From Bedellia somnulentella (lineage: Eukaryota; Arthropoda; Insecta; Lepidoptera; Bedelliidae), in the NCBI GenBank assembly GCA_963576735.1, contig OY755174.1:3782001-3846000 (forward strand): a stretch of DNA of 64,000 bases. Reading direction: 5' to 3'. Of this stretch, positions 50,801-59,477 are shown piece after piece. Each line of letters begins with the position of its first letter. The first letter of the stretch is position 1. The notes below the pieces were generated by a model. The model did no database searches and was not told the origin of the DNA. It was given only the letters and a program-made list of their open reading frames with translations. Position numbers and translations under genes: made by a program.

Positions 50801-53800
50801 CATTTTTTTATTCCAAAGAAGATACTCCCGGATTGGCACCATGGTGAGGGACCATGGGATCCTGGAGAAATCGAGCGGAACCCTGAAATTTTATAGACAA
50901 ATCTACCACCGCGTTTTACATATTTTCTGAACTTATATTGGCATTTGCTTCTGAAAATCATATTGTTATGCTGCTGAGCTGATGATGGAAGGTGTTGGTC
51001 CTCAATCACTAGGAGTTAGGAAACAGTTCTTTCAACATTCTAAATAGATTTATACTCCTCTTCGTAGCTTTTATGAAGAGAAGTACAGGTTCACTAAACA
51101 TTTCTTTTGTTATGTTATTGTTACCGAGAAAGTACCATGAGACCAGGATCTGATGATGGCATCCCAGGAAATCGAGGGGACTGTCGAAACTCACAATCAT
51201 GTGACAGTGTATTTGTTCAAAACGCCGATAGGCCTGCCCTGTATAACGTGAGAACACTGTCCAAGCAAATCGTGGGTACTCTGAACAACAGGTGACAATG
51301 TCACGTGATATTCAGAAGTATTACTACCTCTGCAAACCCCTTCGGGGATATTCGGCGTGTACGTTTGAATCTTTCTTGAGATGTAGAATTGTACACCATC
51401 GCGGGAACAGACCCGTGCTTCACCTCGTTGTTTCACCCAGGTGAAGCACGGGTCTGTCCCCACCATCGCCTTTCAAGGGATTTCGAGAACAATGTAAAGT
51501 TACCATATGTTGAGCCTATTTAATATCGTACAATAATAGAAATACCGGAAATACGAAGAATAATACATTAACCGTCGCTTCCTCATCCGAGAGGCATCTT
51601 TGCCAGGTCTACCCATCTCTAAAACTCGTAAAATAAAATATTTTTTAACAAAAAGTAAACCGACTTCATAGTTGGAAAAACAACCGAAAATAAACAATCT
51701 AGTACTAAAAAGTACGAAATAAGTTTTTTAATTGAATATGAGTACTGTGATTAATATCTTAGCAATTTCTTTATTCCACACGCGTCAGTTCAACCTACCT
51801 AAATCTTAAAATTCTCTTAAATTAATTGGTGAGCCTAAAACTTATTTCGTACTTTTTAGTAATAGATTGTTTATTTTCGGTTGTTTTTCCAACTATGAAG
51901 TCGATTTTATTAATGAATATCATAAAAATAGATACGTATTTAATTGAAAGTATAAGTTTGCAATCACTTCGAACATTTGAATTATTGCCTAAGCAGTTAA
52001 TGGTGCTAACAAAATAGTAAAACAATGAAAACGCTATTTATCATGGTCATCATAGCATCAACCACCAATTACTTCAAATGACTCTGGGTCATTGTTGCTG
52101 TGTTGTGTGATTATGGAATCTGTTCCATAATCACACAACACAGCACACATTTTAAAAATATTGATTAGAGCTTATTCAAACCAACATTCTACGAACGTAA
52201 TTCACTATTTATAAAGGAAGTTAGCATAAACAGAAAAAAACCTTATCGGTCCAGTAGCACCAGAGTTCTATAAAATTTGCATTTTATGAACTTGAGAGTT
52301 CATTGATCCGGATGATTTCGAAAACTCGAAATATTGTACGCAAAATTCCGAACCAGGAAATAGTTAAGAGCTGTTAGAACGAATCTCGATGCATGCGAAA
52401 CTTTTTACAAACTTACGAATCACGCTAATGATGCGTTCATTCTGACTGAAATATGCTGACTGCGAACATAGTTTTCAGTAGTTTTAGGCATATAAAACCC
52501 TTTGTTACTCAATCTGCAACCTGTGTTTGTTTACCATATCGCACATAAATCGTACATCAGTGCAATTACTATGTACTATTTTACTTTATCAACTTCGTTG
52601 CCATCGAAATAAAAGTTCTACGCAAATGAATGCATACAGTTTCCCGTGTTGGATAAATGCGTTTAATTAATCACAACATTATATATTTTGGTTAAATCGA
52701 TATTATTTTATTAGCCGCTTCTTCGGTGATCGTGTTCTATTTTACCATGGTAGCCACTGCAAATGCGCGCACATGATAAGAAACGTGAAGTTTTCTTTTA
52801 TTTATTTTTCTTTGAATAACCTTGTTAATATAATGATTAGTTATTAATTTTATGCACAACATACTCACGGCTATAATTCCCTAGAAGCCACTTTTGGAAG
52901 TTGAGTGGGGGAATACAATGATTTGAAGCAGTCTGCTTAATTGGGAATTTCAGTAGGCTTACACATTTTTAACTAAACCTCCAAAGCATAGTTAGTAACT
53001 GTTTCATAAAGTTGTCAACCAAGGCATATTTTTACTCTGTTTTTAACCTATTGTTATTATTCTACCCTAATAAAGTAGTCGGGATACTACTCGTAACAGA
53101 CTTCATAAGTCGAACTCCCAGTTTTTTTTTATGTTCTATCAAACTCAACTTACGTGACACTATTGTCAGTAACTCGAGTGGAAGGGTGCTAGGTCTATTG
53201 CCACTTTAATGTTCTCCTTTATCTTATTTTAATCTCTGACTGCATGTGAAATAAATTGACTATTTTTACTCCCTTGTATATGTCGTAGGATGATTTGATG
53301 TTTAGGTTTTTTGCAAAAAACCTAGGGGTTTTGCAAATATCCGGATAATTAGACAACGGTTAATTTTTTTCTAATATTACTAGGATTTTTGCAAAAAAAC
53401 TAGTTAGTTTAGTAAGATTGTACTTCTTTAATGCTGATTGGCTGGTTTCTGATTGCTCGCCTACACTTATTCTGATTGGTTCGTCATTGTGGTATTGAGA
53501 TATTATAGCTAGAGTTATAAAGGGTAAGAAATGACAATACTGATTTGATACTAGGATTTAATTTATATTTGTTTACTCTTTTGTTGGAGTAAAATTACAA
53601 TCACGTTCGGACATATTATACACAGATCAAGTTACCCCAAACTAAGTAACACTTGTATTATGGGATACTAACTCAGCGATGTATTTAATATAATATAATA
53701 TATATATGATCATCACATAAATGTTGCTCTCAGCGGGGATCAAACCCGCAACCTCCAGACCGAAAAGCTAGTCACCTATCCACTCGGCCACGGACGTCTT

Positions 53801-56800
53801 CGATATAGGTAGGAACAATAAAGTAAGAACGTTTTAAATTTTAGTATTGAGGTATTATAGCAAGAGTTATAAGGGGAAACGACAATACTATTTTTATACT
53901 TAGAAACTTTTTGTAACTAAAATTAAAATAACAATCAAATTAAATGTAGGTAGGAACAATGAAGTAAGTACGTCTTAGTTAACAACCAATCAGAGATGAC
54001 GTGTTTATGAGGAGCTGCAATCTAATCTACCAATCAGTGTACAGTATTTATAGCAACTGACATTACGTTTCGGATTCATACTAAACCAACTAGTTTTTTT
54101 GCAAAAATCCTAGTAAGATTAGAAAATATTATAACCGTTGTCTAATTATCCGGATTTTTGCAAAAAACCTAAACATCAAATCATCCTACGACATATATAA
54201 TATCAAACTGTACACAATGTAAAACTTAATTTATCGCTTCACTGCCAACAATCTCAGTAGTCGATTATACTCGTATATTCGCTTACAAATTCAAGTGTGG
54301 GGCCAAAGTTCGTAGATAGGACTAACTTTGATTGGACATGTTTTGTTCGAAATTTTGCATAATAATGTTGTAGGTAAACTGATAACTTGAGTAGCGTTAC
54401 TTGGACGTTGTTTTCCAACAAAATTTACGGTTCATTCTTCTGAAGTTTGGGAAACTTTTATGTAAAAGACGATAATATTGTATTCACCATTAAATAATAT
54501 TTTCTTTTGAAAATATATTTAACACATACTCGTAATTGCAATAAAGTTTCAATTCCATACTGACTTGACATTTCATTTATAAGTCTTGGGCGATAACTAT
54601 AAAACCAGACAAAATCAAATAATTTAAGAAGTAGGATAATACATACAAACATACATATAATATACTCACGCTATTAGTTCCCATTGGGGTAGGTAGAGAC
54701 TATTGATCGCCACTTCGCACGATCCTGACAAACCTCTCTAGCTTCGTTTTCATCCATCAATCTTTTCATACAGGCTCTTTTATTCTTCATACTTCGGACG
54801 CCAGTCTTTTTGAGCACACTATCAATCCTAATAATCCTTTATTATACAATAAAAATAAAAAAACTAAAATAAAAATCATATATTTCAGGCTAGTAGCCCA
54901 TATTTAGCCATTACATACAACACAAAATGAAAACTAAAAAATTAATTGAAATTATAAAAACATGTCAATTAAAAGTTATGTCACAAAGAATAAAATCAAT
55001 AAAAAAGAAAATTCATCAAAAAAAAAATCAAAAAATTAAATAAAATGCAAAATAAAATAAAATTAATTAAAATTTATAATTACTTTACAAACTATAGTAC
55101 GAGGGGTGATGCGTTGGCATGTAACTGCAACCACCTCCTCATCATCGGCGAGTCCCAGCGCTCGGACAATGCTCTCAGGATTCCGTTAGTGCTAGCCTGC
55201 AATGTATTCCCTGCTTACCTTACAAAAGACTTAGGTATTGAATATAGTGTAGTGTGCATTATATTATCAAGCTACATCTATGCCCCCGATTACAAACTTA
55301 TAATAGTAGTCAGTTCCGACCGTCATGTTTGGTGGCGCGCATCGTTTTACGTAATCTGATTGTACAGCGAATCATTTCAAAATAGTTACTTTACATGATA
55401 CTCGTATTTTGACGAACAGATAAGGGATTCGGGGGATGGGGTCAGACCTATCATCAAAAACCTTTAGTTTTACTATCTTATCACAAATCTTCCTCTGGCT
55501 ACCCCATCTAGGGATTTATAGCCGTAAGTATATGTATATATGTATAAACAAAGTTATTATAGACTCGATTGGGTTATTTTTTTAACTCAGTCTCACACAA
55601 CGGCTACATAAACGGCACACAACATTACCGGCTAGTTCGATTTGAAAAATTCTTTCATTTTTAGGCAGGCCATTTATACCTATAAAGAACTGGGGAGGAT
55701 CGCTTGTTTGTTAAATAATCATATACTCGGTTCATCGCTTTTACGGCACAATGCCATTTTAACGCTATATAATTACGGTCACGAATAATAAAATGTTCTG
55801 CATCAATATGTTTATTGATATAGAGCAATAGTACCCTTTTCGGTTCGGCCAAGTTGGACATAAGTTTGATAAGATAGTTGTAAGAAATGGGGAAGAATGG
55901 AAGATGAATTGTTAGTACGTGAGACTAGTCGAGTGGTGCGGCCCCGCCATTGCGCCGCCATTCTGTCTTAACCGTCCCGTTTATACGGATTTGTTCAGAA
56001 ATATTGCTCTTTCTACTTAGTAACATACAAAACAGCAACGATCTCAAGAAGAGAAGGTAATTATTGCAGTTTTAGGCCTTAGCCACACGGATGAACGTGC
56101 TTTTTTGTAAGGATGGAAAGCCTCTGCCTACACTCATAAAAACTTTAAAAAATACATACTTACATATACTCACGGCTATAATTCCCTAAACGGGGTAGCC
56201 AGAGCTTTGGAATGAAAAATTCTTCAGCCACTTTTGGAAGTTGAGTGGGGAAAAGATGGTAATAATAAATGTTTTTGGTGACGGGTATCCAACCACATCG
56301 CCCAAAAATCACTTGAAAAGCCCTTATACCCTTAGTCGCCACTTACGACACCCGTAGTAGAAAGGGGTAGCGACATTCTAAGCCGGCACTACACGGCAAA
56401 CTTACCTTCTACTTAGTTACATACAAAACAGCAACAATCTCAAGAAGAGAAGTTAATTATTGCAGTTTTAGCCCTTAGCCACACGGATGAACGTGCCTTT
56501 TTGTAAGGATGGAAAGCCTCTGCCTACACTCATAAAAACTTTGAAAAATACTTTATGTTATATAACAATGTAAATTCACCCAGAAAAGTAATCTCATAAG
56601 ATTGTTTACTAAGCTCAGCCCTCCGCCGCGGAAAGAAAATATGCATAGTCACGATGTTCTCAAAATACAGCCTCTGCTGTTTTATAAAGGGCGTTGAGAA
56701 GCTGAGTGTTTGCAAGGAAAGTATAGACAAATACTTTTAATGGAAATATGTAGCTGTATTGGGTAATAAAGTGCACTTACATTACGAAAACACCTAACGG

Positions 56801-59477
56801 GTAATTTTATTTGAGCTGAAAATCTAATGCATTCCAACTTATTATTTTATCCTTGCGCATTGTGAAGAAATTATTTAAAAGCATATTTTTTCTAATATTT
56901 AAGTCGTCAGTCATCCAAGTAGCTGCGTAGTGTCAGTTTCACTAACACGGTTTGTGTGTAACATATTTTCACTAACACGGTTTGTGTGTAACATATTTTC
57001 ACTAACACGGTTTGTGTGTAACATATTTTCCTGCGGGTGTCTTAAGAGGCTACTTGCGTGTCGGGGCTTTATATGATATTGTAGGCAATATTGCTTGACC
57101 GATCAACAACCTTCCTGTATTTTCGAACCTTGTCCTACGCAACTTTCAAAAGTGGCTGATGAATTCTAACGCCCTGTCTACACCTTTACGGAATTTATAG
57201 CCGTAAATATCGGTAAACATAGGTATATTTATAGACTACTCGAAATGATTTACATTACTTATAAGATTAATATTTTAGAGACCACAAATTTTAGTAAATA
57301 CGTTCTTAGTAAAATTAATACCTGAGAATTCACTGTCCAATTGACTGTATTATGAAAACATGTAAACACAAACACTAATAGACTAAAGTTCCTTTTAAGT
57401 CTTAAGTAAAAATATCTGAAAGCTATATCAAACAATCGTACAAAAAATATTTTCAATAAAATCTCATCTTTCCACTTATACAATGTGTTCTGGGACAGCC
57501 TGTTCGGTAAAAATACTGGCACAGGTTAAATATTGAATGTGTCCGTCTGTACGTCGATCACCGCCCGGAGGTTGAAACATTAATAATTGCAGTCTATCTT
57601 TGTCTATTTTCAGTTTTTGTTGGAAATACTGCTTTGGGATTAAGTTTTAACCCGACATGTTTGTATTTTATGCATGTGTGTGTTTCTTTTTATAACGTTC
57701 AATATCTAGTATATCCGGGTTCAAATCTGTTGTCATGCTTTTGTACTTACAAACATATTCTCACGGCTCTTATCTCAAACAAACGACTCCTACTAAATTG
57801 TATGTAAGTTATTTTGACATTTATACTCCATTTCATACCAGCGATCCGCCTACGCGGCACACTGGGTAGTTGGTCTTTTGATTATTTTTATTATGATATA
57901 TTGCCTACCACCTTAATTCTGTGTAATTCATAAGGCTGTGTAGTGTCGTCTATTAAACTTCCAAAAGTAATTGTTCAATTTTGTAGTCTTGTAATTATTT
58001 AGTATCATTATTTTGGGATTTATAGCCGTCTAGCAGATAGGTTAGTTAGAATAATTACTTGTATTATTTATATTATATTGCTGAATAAACTTCGGTTTCT
58101 TTAATTTGAGATAAAATTATAAATAATTATTTTTTGTTTAGGCATGGTGGTAAACGGCTTCGTGAACGTGGTCATCACCACCATCGAGAAGAGGTTCGGT
58201 CTGCGGTCCATGCAGACTGGAGTCATTGCTGGCGGGTCTGTATTAACATCAGCATCACTCAAACAATCCTGCCTTTGCACTTGACACTACTTAACTTACT
58301 ATTATATAACTTCTTTCTACCTCTATTTTAATTGATTTAGTGATAATAAAATATAGTATTAGCTTTAAATTATTTTGTAAACATAAAAAAGACAGAAATA
58401 AATGAGCGTTAAAACAAAAATGTTATTTACTCAACATCATTACAGCTATGGAATGCAATAAATAAATTTGAATCAGTTAAATTTAATTTAATTTTTTTAT
58501 AATTTTAACAATTAATTACCGTCACCTCACTAAGTGATTGTAAACAGATTGTTTAGAGCCATTCTTGACACCATGTCGAAGCATATTCAAAAAATTGTAA
58601 ATTAGTTTTTCTCTATCTCTCTATTTTGTCTTTTTCACTGATAAAAATTCCAATTAACTACAAGTTTACAAGTACAACTCTTAAACCCACAGCTACGACA
58701 TGGCATCATTCGTCTGCCTAGCCCCGGTGACCTACCTCGGGGGGCGGGCGGGTGCGTCCAAGCCGCGCTGGCTCGGTCTCGGCGTGCTGGTGATGGGCGC
58801 GGGGTCTCTACTCTTCGCTCTGCCGCACTTCTTGGTGCCCCATTACCGCGTCGCTGACGAGGAGCCTGATGATCTGTGTCGGGTTAATGCTACGGTGGTA
58901 AGTACTTATATATACTCATATTTTCTTATTTGTTTGCTGTTTGACTTAGAATAGAACATATCAATTTCCTCCCTTAGGTGTTGTTAGGGTACTGAAGCTT
59001 TTAATGAGATTGTTGGGTGAAAGTGCGGTATTTAAGACAATATGTTTTTTATTGTATATAGAAATGAAATAACTGAATATTCGTTGATTATAGATTTGAA
59101 GTAAGATTTATTGTGTGTTTTTTCGAATGGATTGGTTACTGCTGGCTCTGTGGCCTGTGCGGCTTCACCATGACTCTGTGTGTCCTGGGCAGCTAAGGGC
59201 CGCCCTGGCGGGGCAAAGGAGTGTACCTAAGTCTAATCGGATAGAGGGGGTTTTATTTGATCTTAAATCTATGCCCATTTATGTATGTTTTATCATATCG
59301 GCCCACCGCAGGACCCCGGCTGCTCGCCCGCCAGCCAGTCCGAGTCGGGCGCGTGGGCGGTCGCCATCTTCGTGCTCGCGCAGCTGCTGCACGGCGCCGG
59401 CGCCACGCCGCTCTTCACGCTCGGCGTCACCTACATCGACGAGAACGTCTCTAAGAAAATGTCTTCCGTTTACTTGG
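30974..59477 (+). CDS. Organic anion transporting polypeptide (Oatp/SLCO family), N-terminal part, continues past the window
   Basis: Coding exons 30974-31084, 40745-40892, 58142-58235, 58693-58897 and 59312-59477 join in frame to give 241 residues; full family members are about 650-750. The order seen is a hydrophilic N-terminus (MVEPSEGVENKAFESTDDG), then CGWGVF and TM1 (WALFWLCWAGALQG), VVITTIEKRFGLRS, TM2 (GVIAGGYDMASF), SKPRWLGLGVLVMGAGS with TM3, an extracellular loop with a NAT glycosylation site, and TM4 (GAWAVAIFVLAQLLHGAGA) followed by GVTYIDENVSKKMSSVYLG. These are classic Oatp signatures. Family knowledge: plasma-membrane uptake of amphipathic organic anions, and in insects also steroid hormones and xenobiotics. 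Which Oatp subfamily this is cannot be decided from the part seen. The RWxGAWWxGF superfamily signature would lie downstream. Intron 2 is 17 kb. Confidence 0.93.
31206..31456 (+). mobile_element. TATG-tailed retroposon, full-length
   Basis: GCTGTGTAGTGTCGGCTTAG to GTGAGTATATGTATGTATG, in Oatp intron 1. Confidence 0.85.
31680..31935 (-). mobile_element. TATG-tailed retroposon
   Basis: Sense minus, near full length. Confidence 0.83.
32389..33243 (+). mobile_element. TATG-tailed retroposon split by a TTAA MITE
   Basis: Left part 32389-32472, right part from 33074 to the TATGTATGTATG tail. The element resumes at the same TTAA where it stopped. Confidence 0.85.
32473..33073. mobile_element. 601 bp piggyBac-like MITE
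   Basis: Ends CCCTCGGCGTGCCTGG and CCAGGCATGCCGAGGG (15 of 16 complementary), with TTAA at 32469-32472 and 33074-33077. No transposase ORF. TTAA plus CCC ends are the piggyBac hallmark. Confidence 0.88.
33470..33640 (+). mobile_element. LINE-L 3' fragment
   Basis: AAAAGAGCATGTTTGAGAAG, then GATAGTCTCTGCCTATCCCG and GTGTGAGTATAAGT. Confidence 0.75.
34226..34430 (+). mobile_element. SINE-T, 3' half
   Basis: From GTCATGTGACAGTGTATTCG to GGCGTGAACGTTTATGTTAT; the tRNA-like head is missing. Confidence 0.82.
34560..34805 (+). promoter_or_regulatory. Candidate alternative Oatp promoter and first exon
   Basis: CpG-richer segment inside Oatp intron 1, with an arthropod-type initiator TCAGTC at 34597-34602 and a perfect CRE, TGACGTCA, at 34632-34639. 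An ATG at 34803-34805 sits directly before GTTAGT. Splicing there (phase 0) to exon 2 would give an isoform starting M-SSTLSEEAHG and lacking the 37-residue leader. An upstream ATG inside the CRE opens only a six-codon uORF. Confidence 0.4.
35831..35884. repeat. (TA)n microsatellite
   Basis: About 27 uninterrupted AT units in Oatp intron 1. Confidence 0.97.
36040..36150 (-). mobile_element. TATG-tailed retroposon, 3' part
   Basis: ATACTTACGGTCTTAAATCC through GGCACTTTTGGGAG; diverged and headless. Confidence 0.7.
36468..36838 (+). mobile_element. SINE-T, full-length
   Basis: GATAGCCCAGTGGGTAGAAC (A box), GTGTTCAAATCCTGG (B box), body, then CCTCTGCCAAAACCTTCGGG and GGCGTGAACGTTTATGTTAT. Confidence 0.88.
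36940..36985 (-). repeat. Repeat fragment, CTAGCTGAACCGGCAAACG type
   Basis: The minus strand reads AAACTAGCTGAACCGGCAAA, a motif that recurs in insect introns from memory; family not assigned. Confidence 0.4.
37142..37500 (+). mobile_element. TATG-tailed retroposon split by a 187 bp MITE
   Basis: GCTGGGTAGTGTCGGCTTAG ... ATTCGTAA, then after the MITE TAAGAGACGGCTAAGGGTAT, then a deletion to the tail. Confidence 0.78.
37203..37389. mobile_element. 187 bp MITE flanked by TAA
   Basis: Ends AGAGCTTATTCCAT and its complement, internal CTGAATTCAGA palindromes, TAA at 37200-37202 and 37390-37392. PIF/Harbinger-like target. Confidence 0.78.
38326..38692 (-). mobile_element. SINE-T, full-length
   Basis: Minus sense; tail ACATAAACATAACATAAACG at the low end and the tRNA-like head (CCCACTGGGCTATCACGG complement) at the high end. 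Confidence 0.87.
39425..39668 (+). mobile_element. SINE-T variant, internally deleted
   Basis: Head GATAGCTAAATGGATAAGAA with B-box-like AATTCGAACCC, then jumps to GAGTACTCTGTCCAAGCAAG and the 3' stem-loop. Confidence 0.7.
40238..40484 (-). mobile_element. TATG-tailed retroposon, full-length
   Basis: Sense minus, ends at GCCGACACTACACAGC. Lies about 260 bp before Oatp exon 2. Confidence 0.85.
40497..40712 (-). mobile_element. TATG-tailed retroposon, diverged
   Basis: CACTCACAGCTGTATATCCC ... ACCACACAGC; adjacent to the previous copy and ending just before the exon 2 acceptor. Confidence 0.65.
40745..40892 (+). CDS. Oatp coding exon 2
   Basis: Acceptor tttccag. Encodes SSTLSEEAHGMKEPASLRCG, then WGVFRPAWAQRY and TM1, ending in phase 1 at GTTGGT. 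Very GC-rich. Four degenerate copies of its 3' half follow in the next 940 bp. Confidence 0.93.
40965..41828 (+). pseudogene. Four degenerate tandem copies of Oatp exon 2 (3' half plus donor)
   Basis: Copies end at about 41064, 41454, 41649 and 41827, each followed by GTTGGT as in the real exon. Copy A still reads LGVLQPAWAQCYHTAKWALF and onward without a stop. Copy B has a TGA after WGV. Copy C has a TAG after ATK and a deletion. Copy D is broken. All lack the exon's 5' half and instead share an upstream segment like CGCGATTATTCA. A retroposon fragment separates copies A and B. Confidence 0.8.
41070..41290. mobile_element. Retroposon fragment between exon copies
   Basis: TAATTTATTCATAAAAACAA then GCTCATCGCCCGTATCTCAG, absent from the other exon-copy spacers, so inserted after duplication. 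Family unknown. Confidence 0.5.
41830..42670. other. Intron stretch with an unrecognised open frame
   Basis: A frame open from about 42053 to 42415 has no ATG at its start and matches no family I know; it is mentioned only because its 42150-42250 part is GC-richer than its surroundings. Confidence 0.25.
42676..43056 (-). mobile_element. SINE-T, full-length, subfamily 2
   Basis: Minus sense. Shares with 61668-62035 the diagnostic GGCAAGCGCCATCTAGTTTC insertion and a different head (CGGGCGGGTGTTCTACCC), so these two form a subfamily. Confidence 0.85.
43057..43889. other. AT-rich intron, nothing recognised
   Basis: A fragment like the TATG-tailed head (GCATTGTCATCTTAGAATAG) at 43835-43870; otherwise no feature. 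Confidence 0.4.
43890..44110 (-). mobile_element. LINE-L 3' fragment
   Basis: ATACTCACGCCGTTAGTTCC through TGTCCTCCGAGGTCGCCGTC, the complement of the C-terminal coding end and tail. Confidence 0.78.
44914..45558 (-). mobile_element. 645 bp GC-rich poly(A) retroposon with 18 bp target duplication
   Basis: The minus strand ends ...GGATTTCCCCACG and 17 A. GGGTACCTAATTTTAGCC occurs exactly at both flanks (44896-44913 and 45559-45576). Inside are four variants of a short unit, GAGGAGTAAACCTC followed by TATAAAAAATCGG, in the first half. No ORF of note; GC-rich unlike the window. A LINE 5'-truncation or a SINE without an obvious pol III head. Confidence 0.85.
45577..46519. other. AT-rich intron, no gene supported
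   Basis: An ATG frame at 46278-46604 (108 codons) has one hydrophobic stretch (TFVILAGILFIGI) but its last third is a retroposon, so I do not call it a gene. Confidence 0.4.
46520..46745 (-). mobile_element. TATG-tailed retroposon, old copy
   Basis: ACGATTATGGCTATAAATCC, TTAGAAATTTCCTCGGGATC, GTGATAGTTCTCCAACC and a degenerate head. Confidence 0.65.
47219..47350 (+). mobile_element. TATG-tailed retroposon, 5' part
   Basis: TCTGTGTAGTGTTGGCTTTG, then AGGAGGCGACTAAGGGTATG; decays after that. Confidence 0.6.
47456..47708 (-). mobile_element. TATG-tailed retroposon, full-length
   Basis: (CATA)n at the low end, GCCGACACTACACAGC at the high end. Confidence 0.87.
48250..48504 (-). mobile_element. 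TATG-tailed retroposon, full-length
   Basis: Same layout, ending CGACACTACACGGC, and abutting the Helitron-like region that follows. Confidence 0.87.
48690..49060 (+). repeat. Tandem array of a ~119 bp unit
   Basis: Three units and a fragment. CAAAATGGCGG recurs at 48710, 48829 and 48947 (spacing 119 and 118). Each unit also has ATGGGTATCAAATGAA and GTAGAATACAAT. Confidence 0.9.
49142..49393 (+). pseudogene. C-terminal relic of a Helitron-like (PIF1-type) helicase
   Basis: Reads LPLILSSSTIHKMQGSTVDY, then YVARSRVRSLQGLRIEELDC and KLTGKTPCNNEALYELNRMR before a stop. TIHKxQG...V(D/Y)YAVV and YVA(L)SRVRS are the last conserved motifs (V and VI region) of PIF1-family helicases, as found in Helitron Rep/Hel proteins. 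Nothing upstream of this region is left; one or two residues are missing at the SSS. The expected L before SRVR is R. Confidence 0.78.
49406..50163. mobile_element. 758 bp foldback with 176 bp perfect inverted arms
   Basis: Arms 49406-49581 and 49988-50163 match base for base on reading (AAAAATAGGTAAAAAAAC ... GTCAATTGTCT). A 406 bp spacer has no ORF. The left arm starts 12 bp after the helicase stop codon. Confidence 0.88.
51196..51372 (+). mobile_element. SINE-T 3' part within the composite repeat
   Basis: CATGTGACAGTGTATTTGTT through TTCGGCGTGTACGTTTGAAT. Present at the matching place in the other copy (63676-63860). Confidence 0.75.
51403..51461. mobile_element. 59 bp palindromic insertion with 8 bp duplication
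   Basis: GGGAACAGACCCGTGCTTCA with its complement (22 of 23 pairs), flanked by ACCATCGC at 51395-51402 and 51462-51469. The sister copy near 63.65 kb has a single ACCATCGC and no insert. Confidence 0.82.
51650..51905. repeat. Inverted repeat pair
   Basis: CGACTTCATAGTTGGAAAAA to AGTACGAAATAAG at about 51660-51722 and its complement at 51838-51902, separated by about 115 bp. Confidence 0.8.
52096..52145. repeat. Perfect 23 bp stem, 4 base loop hairpin
   Basis: TGCTGTGTTGTGTGATTATG plus GAA, loop TCTG, exact complement. No target duplication seen. Confidence 0.9.
52858..52912 (-). mobile_element. TATG-tailed retroposon scrap
   Basis: ATACTCACGGCTATAATTCC and CCACTTTTGGAAGTTGAGTG only. Confidence 0.65.
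53279..54195 (-). mobile_element. 917 bp TA-flanked element with tRNA-like core, copy 2
   Basis: Same ends as 5601-6529 (TATGTCGTAGGATGATTTG and complement), TA on both sides, opposite internal orientation. The tRNA-like unit is at about 53731-53808 on the minus strand. Confidence 0.87.
54650..54830 (-). mobile_element. LINE-L 3' fragment
   Basis: ACTCACGCTATTAGTTCCCA through CGGACGCCAGTCTTTTTGAG; complement of LINE-L, near its consensus. Confidence 0.8.
54831..55260 (-). mobile_element. Probable poly(A)-rich retroposon fragment
   Basis: TTTATTATACAATAAAAATA at the low end, then A-rich sequence and a GC-richer block (CAACCACCTCCTCATCATCG) that looks like LINE coding sequence on the minus strand. 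Weak. Confidence 0.4.
55425..55545 (+). mobile_element. TATG-tailed retroposon, 3' part
   Basis: GATAAGGGATTCGGGGGATG, then CTCTGGCTACCCCATCTAGG and GCCGTAAGTATATGTATATA. Confidence 0.65.
56010..56153 (+). repeat. Direct repeat, left copy
   Basis: TTCTACTTAGTAACATACAA to AACTTTAAAAAATAC; repeated at 56407-56551 on the other side of a retroposon. Confidence 0.88.
56154..56400 (-). mobile_element. TATG-tailed retroposon between direct repeats
   Basis: Full-length, sense minus, ends CCGGCACTACACGGC. Confidence 0.85.
56407..56551 (+). repeat. Direct repeat, right copy
   Basis: Matches 56010-56153 with only a few changes (for example ACGATCTC to ACAATCTC). Confidence 0.88.
56932..57215 (+). mobile_element. 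TATG-tailed retroposon containing a minisatellite
   Basis: GCTGCGTAGTGTCAG, then the 30 bp minisatellite, then TGCGGGTGTCTTAAGAGGCT and TTATAGCCGTAAAT. Confidence 0.65.
56948..57031 (+). repeat. Three 30 bp tandem units
   Basis: CACTAACACGGTTTGTGTGT then AACATATTTT, three exact or near-exact copies. Confidence 0.93.
57937..58035 (+). mobile_element. TATG-tailed retroposon, internally deleted
   Basis: AAGGCTGTGTAGTGTCGTCT, ACTTCCAAAAGTAA, GGGATTTATAGCCGTC. Lies about 100 bp before Oatp exon 3. Confidence 0.6.
58142..58235 (+). CDS. Oatp coding exon 3
   Basis: Acceptor tttgtttag. Encodes GMVVNGFVNVVITTIEKRFG, then LRSMQTGVIAGG, with phase 1 in and phase 2 out (donor GTCTGT). It holds the first cytosolic loop and the start of TM2. 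Confidence 0.93.
58236..58692. other. Oatp intron 3, nothing recognised
   Basis: AT-rich, no repeats seen. Confidence 0.4.
58693..58897 (+). CDS. Oatp coding exon 4
   Basis: Acceptor acccacag. Encodes YDMASFVCLAPVTYLGGRAG, the SKPRWLG motif, TM3 (LGVLVMGAGSLLFALPHF) and a loop ending CRVNATV. Donor GTAAGT, phase 0. Confidence 0.94.
59312..59477 (+). CDS. Oatp coding exon 5, last one in the window
   Basis: Acceptor ccaccgcag. Encodes DPGCSPASQSESGAWAVAIF, then the rest of TM4 with LHGAGATPLFTLGVTYIDEN and VSKKMSSVYLG. Ends in phase 1 at GTACGG. No further Oatp exon is seen up to 64000, so the next intron exceeds 4.5 kb. Confidence 0.93.

Larger units (their letters stand above)
50690..51690 (+). 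repeat. Composite repeat, first copy
   Basis: Contains TACTCCCGGATTGGCACCAT, GATCTGATGATGGCATCCCA, a SINE-T 3' part (51196-51372) and GGTCTACCCATCTCTAAAAC. From about 51040 onward it is repeated inverted at 63165-64000. Confidence 0.72.

Noticed and set aside
55045..55359. 104-codon ATG frame
   Set aside because: The start is an A-rich run and the rest looks like antisense of a retroposon.
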